A DNA stretch of 8,983 bases. It comes from Patescibacteria group bacterium (GTDB lineage Bacteria; Patescibacteriota; Microgenomatia; UBA10105). A program made the translations under genes and the position numbers. Location: NCBI GenBank assembly GCA_003524845.1, contig DQGR01000021.1, forward strand, positions 1 through 8,983, read 5' to 3'. The notes under the pieces are model-generated. The model ran no database searches. It was given only the letters and a program-made list of their open reading frames with translations, and was not told where the DNA came from. Shown piece by piece: positions 1-4,714 of this stretch; the stretch's first letter is position 1, and each line of letters opens with the position of its first letter.

Positions 1-143
1 TAAATGTGGGCATGAATATCGGAGTGGTGCCGATTACCGGAATTACGTTACCGTTTGTCTCCTACGGGGGTAGTTCTTTAATTGCGACCTGGATTGGGTT
101 GGGGATTTTTGTCGCCTCATTGCAAAAACCACGGGGGGAGTAA
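1..143 (+). CDS. RodA/FtsW family (SEDS) protein, C-terminal end
   Basis: This is the last 46 codons of a gene that begins before the window; the reading frame starts at base 3 and ends at TAA 141-143. The translation contains GMNIGVVPITGITLPFVSYG followed by GSS, the signature of the last periplasmic loop and final membrane segment of SEDS proteins, and then a hydrophobic stretch (LIATWIGLGIFVASL) with a short basic tail. SEDS proteins are the membrane glycan polymerases of peptidoglycan synthesis, RodA in elongation and FtsW in division. The PITGITLPF wording resembles RodA more than FtsW, but the fragment is too short to decide. The rplU promoter begins 4 bases after the stop, and no terminator is visible between them. 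Confidence 0.85.
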   Translation, partial: NVGMNIGVVPITGITLPFVSYGGSSLIATWIGLGIFVASLQKPRGE

Positions 144-147
144 TCAA

Positions 148-176
148 TTGTCTTTCAGCTCTGTATTTGTTAGAAT
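148..176 (+). promoter_or_regulatory. Promoter of rplU (TTGTCT-17-TAGAAT)
   Basis: A -35-like TTGTCT at 148-153 and a -10 TAGAAT at 171-176 are separated by exactly 17 bp. A TG at 168-169 gives an extended -10. The predicted start near 183 leaves a leader of about 26 nt, which contains the Shine-Dalgarno GGAGA at 198-202, 6 nt before the rplU ATG. It starts immediately after the SEDS stop codon, so rplU need not depend on read-through. Confidence 0.7.
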
Positions 177-208
177 AGAGCAGTAAAACGCACTTTTGGA
201 GACTTTTT

Positions 209-574
209 ATGTACGCAGTTATTAAATTAGGTGGGCATCAATATCGGGTTGCTTCGGGAGATAAGGTGGTCGTTGACCGGCTTTCCGGCGCTGTTGGTGA
301 CACAATGACAGTACCCGCGCTTCTGGTTGCTGAGGGTAAGGAAGTTACGCTTGGAACAGTAGCATCGCAAACTCCGGTCACGGTCAAAATTGTCAGCCAC
401 GGCCAGGGTGAAAAAGTCCACGTCCGCCGTTTTCGCGCGAAATCACGCACCCGTCGGCACACCGGCTTCCGTTCACAACTCACTGAAATCACGGTTGAAG
501 CAATTGGAACGCTGAAAGCTACTGCAGTTAAAAAGGCACCGAAAGCAGCTAAACCAGTTCCCGCAAACGCGTAA
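209..574 (+). CDS. rplU: Large-subunit ribosomal protein bL21
   Basis: The 121-residue protein starts MYAVIKLGGHQYRVASGDKV, the usual bL21 start, and keeps the family's C-terminal RNA-binding region KSRTRRHTGFRSQLTEITV at about residues 78-96. bL21 is an early-assembling 50S protein that binds 23S rRNA. Typical bacterial bL21 is about 100 residues; here a Lys/Ala/Pro-rich tail of about 19 residues (KATAVKKAPKAAKPVPANA) follows the fold. The ATG at 209 is supported by GGAGA at 198-202. Together with rpmA it forms the classic bL21/bL27 neighbourhood, but here a methyltransferase gene starts 9 nt after the stop and separates the two. Confidence 0.97.
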   Translation: MYAVIKLGGHQYRVASGDKVVVDRLSGAVGDTMTVPALLVAEGKEVTLGTVASQTPVTVKIVSHGQGEKVHVRRFRAKSRTRRHTGFRSQLTEITVEAIGTLKATAVKKAPKAAKPVPANA

Positions 575-583
575 GCCGTCTAC

Positions 584-1750
584 ATGAGTTACTCATACCT
601 GTTTGTACTGGGAGTCAGTCCGGAACTGTGTTTTGCGGAACTCAAGAGCGTCCTGACTCAATTTGTTCCCGACCACACAATTTCCTGGCACCAGCATCCC
701 TTGGTTTGCATTACTTTTCCAGATCCGCCGCCGGTTGCCGAGCTCAATAAACGGCTGGGTGGAACCGTGAAAATCGCTCGCAGTATGAAACAGGTTGAGT
801 TGATCGATGCAGAAACCCTTTTGTCTGTAATTCCATCGGAAACCAAAAATTTTGGCCTCAGTAACTACAGCCAGCGGAATTTACCCATTATGGAGTTGTG
901 CAAAGAAGTAAAAGCGTTACGCGAACCGCAGAATTTACGTTATGTCCTGCCTAAAGAATCGGGAATTTTGCAAAGTATTGTGGTTTTGAAACAAAACATT
1001 ACCGAGCTAATTTGCTTTATTGACCAGAATAAACAGTGGGGAATTGCGCAAACTGTAGCGGTGCAGAACAGCGAGGACTGGAGCAAGCGTGATTTTGGCC
1101 GGCCGTTTGCAGATCCAAGTTCTGGTATGTTGCCGCCAAAAGTCGCCCGGATGATGTTAAACCTTGTGGTTACGAATAAGCCACAACTGATACTTGATCC
1201 GTTTTGCGGTATGGGTACCGTGGTTGCCGAAGGATTACTGCTAGGCCAAAAAATGATCGGCAGTGACATTAATCACGAGGTGATTACGAAAGCCCGCGCA
1301 AATCTTACCTGGTTCATTCAAACTTATCGGTTGGATGAATCTTGTTATGGTTTGGAAACTGGTGACGCAACCCATGTTTCTGAGCTCGTTCCAGCTGTAA
1401 GTATTGACGCGATTGTGACTGAGCCGTTCCTAGGAACTGCATTTGAGAAGCAGGGAGAAGTACTTATGCGAAACGGTAAACCGGTGACGCAGCAGAATCT
1501 TGATAACACTTTCACTGGCCTAGAAAAACTGTATAGAGGAGTGCTGCGTGAATGGACAAAAGTATTGAAGCCGGGAGGATTTGTCGTCATAGTCTTGCCC
1601 GAAGTGAGTTTCGGTAGGTCGGTTTTTCGCGTGAAAAAAATGATTGACAACTGTGAAAAGCTTGGGTATACTGTCAAACAAGGTTCGCTGCAGTATGCCC
1701 GGCCGCAAGCGGTTGTGAAACGGCAAATTTACGTTTTCAGGAAAATTTAA
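584..1750 (+). CDS. Trm11/Trm-G10-like SAM-dependent methyltransferase (putative tRNA guanine-N2)
   Basis: This 388-residue protein has an N-terminal half (starting SYLFVLGVSPELCFAELKSV) that resembles the RNA-binding half of Trm11/Trm-G10 enzymes. A linker GRPFADPSSGMLPPKVARMM at 172-191 is characteristic of that family. The Rossmann methyltransferase domain follows: SAM-binding motif I DPFCGMGT at 205-212, an acidic motif II in GSDIN at 226-230, and a C-terminal YARPQAVVKRQIYVF. Relatives methylate guanine 10 of tRNA at N2; that activity is inferred here. The catalytic motif IV, normally (D/N)PP(Y/F/W), reads T-E-P-F-L-G at 279-284, so substrate or chemistry could differ. There is no Shine-Dalgarno sequence; the ATG lies 9 nt after the rplU stop, suggesting co-transcription and translational coupling. 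The 3' end carries the rpmA promoter. Confidence 0.82.
   Translation: MSYSYLFVLGVSPELCFAELKSVLTQFVPDHTISWHQHPLVCITFPDPPPVAELNKRLGGTVKIARSMKQVELIDAETLLSVIPSETKNFGLSNYSQRNLPIMELCKEVKALREPQNLRYVLPKESGILQSIVVLKQNITELICFIDQNKQWGIAQTVAVQNSEDWSKRDFGRPFADPSSGMLPPKVARMMLNLVVTNKPQLILDPFCGMGTVVAEGLLLGQKMIGSDINHEVITKARANLTWFIQTYRLDESCYGLETGDATHVSELVPAVSIDAIVTEPFLGTAFEKQGEVLMRNGKPVTQQNLDNTFTGLEKLYRGVLREWTKVLKPGGFVVIVLPEVSFGRSVFRVKKMIDNCEKLGYTVKQGSLQYARPQAVVKRQIYVFRKI
1644..1672 (+). promoter_or_regulatory. Internal promoter for rpmA (TTGACA-17-TATACT)
   Basis: A perfect -35 TTGACA (1644-1649) and a near-perfect -10 TATACT (1667-1672) are separated by 17 bp. They lie inside the last 110 bp of the methyltransferase coding sequence. 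The predicted transcription start is about 1679, giving rpmA a leader of roughly 148 nt that overlaps the end of the methyltransferase gene. It is the best sigma-70-type match I see in the window. Confidence 0.75.
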
Positions 1751-1793
1751 AACTCAGAAATCAAAAGGTAAAATTTTTCACTTTGGTTTTTGA

Positions 1794-1810
1794 CCTTGCC
1801 GGCAGGCAGG
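1794..1810. repeat. GC-rich palindromic motif upstream of rpmA
   Basis: In an otherwise AT-rich leader lies a GC-rich 17-mer centred on the perfect palindrome TGCCGGCA (1797-1804) and continuing as GGCAGG. It sits 16 nt before the rpmA ATG, too far for its AGG to act as a normal Shine-Dalgarno sequence. It could be a degenerate copy of a dispersed palindromic repeat or a small leader element. No second copy occurs in this window. Confidence 0.3.
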
Positions 1811-1826
1811 ACTTTGCATTTGTTTT

Positions 1827-2078
1827 ATGGCACACGTCAAAGCTGGTGGAACTACTAAAGGTAATCGCGACTCCCGTTCAAAACGACTGGGAGTGAAAAT
1901 TTATGGCGGCCAAAAGGCCCAACCTGGCGCTATACTCGTCCGCCAACGGGGTACTAAAGTCTTTGCCGGCCTCGGAACCGGGCTGGGAAAAGACCACACG
2001 GTTTTTGCCCTCCGCGCAGGAATCGTAAAATTTTATACACGTTTAGCTAAAAAACACGTTTCAGTGGAGGCCGGGTAG
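1827..2078 (+). CDS. rpmA: Large-subunit ribosomal protein bL27
   Basis: The 83-residue protein begins MAHVKAGGTTKGNRDSRSKR and contains the family core LGVKIYGGQ and ILVRQRGTK. bL27 reaches toward the peptidyl transferase centre with its N-terminal arm. The start matches the short-arm form of E. coli (MAHKKAGGS), with no cleavable N-terminal extension as in Firmicutes. No Shine-Dalgarno sequence is close to the ATG; the bases before it are U-rich (TTTGTTTT). Expression probably comes from the promoter at 1644-1672. The stop codon TAG 2076-2078 lies inside the left arm of the inverted repeat at 2071-2195. Confidence 0.97.
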   Translation: MAHVKAGGTTKGNRDSRSKRLGVKIYGGQKAQPGAILVRQRGTKVFAGLGTGLGKDHTVFALRAGIVKFYTRLAKKHVSVEAG

Positions 2079-2195
2079 TGAATTTTCGAGAGAAATATTC
2101 TACTTTGGCTGAAATATAAGACGTTTAAACATAATAATCGAAAAAGATTTTTCTGCTTTTTTTCATTGAAAAAAGCTCGAAAATCTGCTACCCGG
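2071..2195. repeat. 125-bp MITE-like element with 20-bp terminal inverted repeats
   Basis: The left arm 2071-2090 and right arm 2176-2195 are inverted repeats matching at 17 of 20 positions: 8 perfect outer bases (CCGGGTAG/CTACCCGG), 3 mismatches, then 9 perfect inner bases (ATTTTCGAG/CTCGAAAAT). The 85-nt interior is AT-rich and holds two small hairpins (GAAAAAGATTTTTC at 2140-2153; GCTTTTTT/AAAAAAGC stem at 2155-2176) and the palindrome GTTTAAAC (2123-2130). Immediately outside both ends is GAGG (2067-2070 and 2196-2199), which would fit a 4-bp target duplication. The left arm contains the rpmA stop codon and the right arm plus GAGG makes the parB Shine-Dalgarno. It could be a miniature transposable element or a cis-acting RNA or protein site. 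The arms are observed; either role is inferred. Confidence 0.5.
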
Positions 2196-2208
2196 GAGGT
2201 GTAACCAA

Positions 2209-3024
2209 ATGCCCGCAAATATTGGGGGTCAGGTACTTGAACTTGATACAGAAATGCTCCAGCCCAATCCGCTCCAACCTCGAGGGCTCATTAACGCGGA
2301 TTCGCTTCGGGATCTCGTTGACTCAATCAAAGAACATGGAATTCTTGAGCCATTGGTGGTGGCTAAAACTCCGGCCGGATATCAGATTATTGCCGGTGAG
2401 CGCCGGTGGCGCGCTTCAAAACTGCTGGGATTGCGTACCGTTCCCGTACTTATCAAAGAAACCACGGCCCGCGGCATGCTCGAAATGGCCATTGTTGAGA
2501 ACGTGCAGCGGGAGGACTTAAACCCGATTGAACGGGCTCAGGCGTTTGAACGGTTGATTGAAGAATTCGGGTTGCCGGTATCGGAAATTGCCAAACGGGT
2601 CGGCAAAAGCGATGCCTACGTTTCCAACAGTTTACGCTTGCTTTCACTACCTGATGCGATTAAAGATGGCCTGATGAGTGGAGCCGTATCTGAAGGGCAC
2701 GCGCGCGCTCTCGTGGGATTGGGAGACGTGAAACTGATGGTTGATGCCTATAAGATGCTACTTTCGGAAAATGCATCGGTGCGCCGAGCTGAAGATCTGG
2801 CCCGTAGGCTTAAAGCCCAATACTCAAAGACAGCCCGTTCCCGCATTGAACGGATTCATAATGACGAACTTGACAAAATTGCCTCAGATATTGCCCAGCA
2901 AACACAGGGATTGGTGAAAATTACCCAGTCAAAGGTGGAAGTCCGGATTGTGGTCGTCATCCGCGGAAACCTGGAAAAAACCTCAAAAGTAGTCAAGGAA
3001 ATCCACCATAAACTCATTAACTGA
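2209..3024 (+). CDS. parB: ParB/Spo0J-family chromosome partitioning protein
   Basis: The 271-residue protein has the full ParB layout. The N-terminal CTPase/ParB domain carries GERRWRAS at 63-70 and ENVQREDLNPIE at 97-108. A helix-turn-helix follows (LPVSEIAKRVGKSDAYVSNS, about 122-141, then LRLLSLP), and there is a C-terminal dimerisation region of about 50 residues. ParB loads at parS, spreads as a CTP-dependent clamp and works with the ParA ATPase in origin segregation. The ATG has a strong Shine-Dalgarno GGGAGGTG at 2194-2201, with an upstream in-frame stop at 2167-2169. No parA and no match to the canonical parS palindrome is present nearby. The stop is 5 bp from the stop of convergent lepB. 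A weak TTGGCT/CATAAT pair (2105-2110, 2130-2135, 19-bp spacing) might serve as its promoter. Confidence 0.95.
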   Translation: MPANIGGQVLELDTEMLQPNPLQPRGLINADSLRDLVDSIKEHGILEPLVVAKTPAGYQIIAGERRWRASKLLGLRTVPVLIKETTARGMLEMAIVENVQREDLNPIERAQAFERLIEEFGLPVSEIAKRVGKSDAYVSNSLRLLSLPDAIKDGLMSGAVSEGHARALVGLGDVKLMVDAYKMLLSENASVRRAEDLARRLKAQYSKTARSRIERIHNDELDKIASDIAQQTQGLVKITQSKVEVRIVVVIRGNLEKTSKVVKEIHHKLIN

Positions 3025-3029
3025 ATTCC

Positions 3030-3602
3030 CTAGTACTGCGGATCCTGGATCAGGCCGGCGCGGTTTAACGGCCAGTAGCGAAACTGGGATTTGCCGATAA
3101 TAGCAGATTTGTCAATTGGTCCCCATTCGCGCGAATCAGAACTGCGCGGTCGGTTGTCCCCCACCACAAAGTAATAGTCCTGGGGAATGATGATCTCAGC
3201 CCCCTCTTTCAAAAAGTTGCCGTAGTACGTATACAGTTCGTCAGCAATGTACAATTCGCCCAACAGCTGGTTATTGACATAAAAATGATTATTCTGGAGT
3301 TTCACATGGTCGCCCGGGGTGCCGATAATCCGCTTGATAAAATCAATATCCGGATTTTGCGGCGATTTAAAAACAATGACGTCTCCCCGATGCGGATCCT
3401 CAAACTTATACACAAATTTATTCGTCAAAATATACTCGCCGTCGTGGAAGTTGGGTTCCATGCTGGCTCCTTTGACCTGGTGCGGTTGGTAGAGGAACAG
3501 GTACACGACCACAAATATCGCCAAGGCCACCACAATCGACTCAAGCACGTCAAAAAAGAAATGAAAAATGGTGCGAAAAAAGCGTAATAAGAGCATTTTC
3601 AT
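3030..3602 (-). CDS. lepB: Signal peptidase I
   Basis: This 190-residue type I signal peptidase has one N-terminal membrane anchor (about residues 17-38) and an extracytoplasmic catalytic domain. It cleaves signal peptides from secreted proteins. The catalytic serine is S47 in GASMEPNF and the general-base lysine is K90 in DFIKRIIGTPGD; the conserved GDN...SSDSR box is at 148-158. The compact size with a single anchor resembles Gram-positive SipS-type enzymes more than E. coli LepB. There is no Shine-Dalgarno sequence; the ATG follows a U-rich stretch and a second ATG lies at codon 3. It converges on parB with 5 bp between stops and is transcribed from the promoter at 3635-3663. Confidence 0.95.
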   Translation of the reverse strand: MKMLLLRFFRTIFHFFFDVLESIVVALAIFVVVYLFLYQPHQVKGASMEPNFHDGEYILTNKFVYKFEDPHRGDVIVFKSPQNPDIDFIKRIIGTPGDHVKLQNNHFYVNNQLLGELYIADELYTYYGNFLKEGAEIIIPQDYYFVVGDNRPRSSDSREWGPIDKSAIIGKSQFRYWPLNRAGLIQDPQY

Positions 3603-3634
3603 AAAACAAAAAATACGGCGTTGCCCGCAGATTC

Positions 3635-3663
3635 AGTATAACGAAGTGTTATACTATGTTCAA
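3635..3663 (-). promoter_or_regulatory. Promoter of lepB (TTGAAC-17-TATACT)
   Basis: Read on the minus strand, TTGAAC (3663-3658) and TATACT (3640-3635) are separated by 17 bp. The predicted start is near 3628, giving a leader of about 26 nt without a Shine-Dalgarno sequence. Its spacer overlaps the -10 of the tRNA promoter on the other strand. Confidence 0.7.
3647..3655 (+). promoter_or_regulatory. Extended -10 promoter of the tRNA-Val gene
   Basis: TGTTATACT is an extended -10 (TG, one base, TATACT at 3650-3655). A start near 3662 would lie 18 nt before the tRNA. No good -35 is found at 16-18 bp. It forms a perfect 8-bp inverted repeat with the lepB -10 (AGTATAAC 3635-3642, GTTATACT 3648-3655). 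Confidence 0.55.
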
Positions 3664-3679
3664 CTGGGAATTAAATTTC

Positions 3680-3753
3680 GGCCGCTTAGCTCAGTTGGTT
3701 AGAGCGTTGCATTCACATTGCAAAGGTCGGGGGTTCGACTCCCTCAGCGGCTA
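3680..3753 (+). tRNA. tRNA-Val (anticodon CAC)
   Basis: The 74-nt cloverleaf folds fully. The acceptor stem pairs GGCCGCT (3680-3686) with AGCGGCT (3746-3752), giving a G1-U72 wobble. The D stem is GCTC/GAGC and the anticodon stem is TTGCA/TGCAA with loop TTCACAT, so the anticodon is CAC at 3714-3716, reading GUG. The T arm is GGGGG-TTCGACT-CCCTC with one G-U pair. The discriminator is A73, consistent with valine identity. CCA is not encoded (the next bases are CAA), so it must be added by the CCA-adding enzyme. Confidence 0.95.
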
Positions 3754-3890
3754 CAATTGTTGGTAGAAAGTTCTAAAACTTAAATTCACACGAGTGTGCC
3801 GAAAATGACCATCCAAACGTATCGTATTTAAAGAGAGCTAGATTTTCAGGAGCCTGATCTAATTTGATAGTTAGTTTAATCCGCGCTGGC

Positions 3891-4577
3891 TTATGTTGAA
3901 AAAAACTGAGGACTGAAAGTTAAAATAATAATTCCAAGCAAGATAAAACCACCAAAAAATAATATTTGCTTGCCCATTTTCCATGCAGGCTTAACTCTTA
4001 ACACTTGTGAGTTTACTGCTCTGTCATGAATTCCCCTTTTTTGTTTAGAAAAAATAATCATCAAACCATTTATTAAGTAAAAAAGTCCACCTAGTAGTGG
4101 GATTATCATTAAACCGAATTTCACTAATTCACGAATGGCAGACTGAACATAAGTTATATATTGATCAGTCCCACTTTTAACGACTTTAAGTCCGTAGGCA
4201 TCTTTACCGACAGTAGCACCTTTTGAGGCTGTTAGGTAAATGAAGTAAGGAAAGTAACATAATAAGAATATAATTGTAAATATATTATTGTTTTCTATGT
4301 TACCTAAAGTGATATTCGTTTTAGTGGTTAGAGACCAGACGAAAGCAATTATTACAACTGGCAAACTCAGAACCATGTTATCAATAACGCTAGCCCAAAA
4401 TCTTGACCAAGCACCAGCTGGTTTAATTTCAAAGCTATTTTGGATTGGCTGCAAAGGAATACTTGGAGCTGGTTGTACTGGAGTGACAAGTTGTTTTGTG
4501 TTGATCGGAGGAGTATTTCTTTGAACTTGTTCTTGAATAGCAACCTCGGATGTAGACGTTTCTGTATTTAAATTCAT
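3891..4577 (-). CDS. RDD-family membrane protein
   Basis: This 228-residue protein starts with about 55 hydrophilic residues rich in Pro, Gln and Thr. The RDD domain follows: AWSRFWASVIDNMVL at 56-70 with the conserved Arg and Asp, KGATVGKDAYGLKVV at 119-133, RELVKF at 149-154, and SKQKRGIHDRAV at 177-188. Membrane segments are likely near 64-82, 99-116, 153-175 and 203-221; the last is an extra C-terminal helix. RDD proteins are poorly understood; some have been linked to ion transport, so no function is assigned. The gene is more AT-rich than the block to its left. There is no Shine-Dalgarno sequence; a -10 ends 6 nt before the ATG. Confidence 0.88.
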   Translation of the reverse strand: MNLNTETSTSEVAIQEQVQRNTPPINTKQLVTPVQPAPSIPLQPIQNSFEIKPAGAWSRFWASVIDNMVLSLPVVIIAFVWSLTTKTNITLGNIENNNIFTIIFLLCYFPYFIYLTASKGATVGKDAYGLKVVKSGTDQYITYVQSAIRELVKFGLMIIPLLGGLFYLINGLMIIFSKQKRGIHDRAVNSQVLRVKPAWKMGKQILFFGGFILLGIIILTFSPQFFST

Positions 4578-4583
4578 AATACC

Positions 4584-4589
4584 AATATA
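4584..4589 (-). promoter_or_regulatory. -10 element of the RDD gene, predicted leaderless start
   Basis: On the minus strand TATATT is followed by the 6 bases GGTATT and then the ATG, so transcription should begin at or next to the start codon. The best -35 candidate is TTGTGA (4614-4609), with a long 19-bp spacing. An alternative -10, TATGAT further upstream, would give a leader of about 11 nt, still without a Shine-Dalgarno sequence. Confidence 0.45.
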
Positions 4590-4695
4590 ATCGTATCATA
4601 AATTAATTTCACAAGAAACAAGAAAAATGGTTTACTATAAAAAATAGGTTTTCTCTTGGGTTTGCATGACCGCATGGTAGTTCGTGGGCAGTAAA

Positions 4696-4704
4696 TGTTA
4701 TACT
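4696..4704 (+). promoter_or_regulatory. Extended -10 promoter of the GT-C gene
   Basis: TGTTATACT matches an extended -10 and is identical over 9 bases to the tRNA promoter at 3647-3655. The hexamer ends at 4704, 10 nt before the GTG start, so the transcript would carry a leader of only about 3-4 nt. No -35 is visible at the normal distance. Confidence 0.5.
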
Positions 4705-4714
4705 TCTTCCCGCT

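Noticed and set aside
2140..2176. Terminator for rpmA from the two hairpins near the T-run
   Set aside because: The stems are almost entirely A/T and the T-run is inside the second stem; kept only as part of the inverted-repeat element.
2222..2521. Second reading frame overlapping parB, and other long overlapping frames on both strands
   Set aside because: These have no domain signature or ribosome-binding site and lie entirely across clearly real genes.
3605..3627. Terminator-like hairpin plus T-run in the lepB leader (minus strand)
   Set aside because: The stem has only 3-4 base pairs and lies between the promoter and the start of lepB; the U-rich run is better seen as a start-codon context.
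3787..3863. Hairpins in the gap after the tRNA (CACAC/GTGTG and TAGAT...ATCTA)
   Set aside because: They are short or interrupted by bulges, lack T-tracts, and match no RNA family I can recognise.
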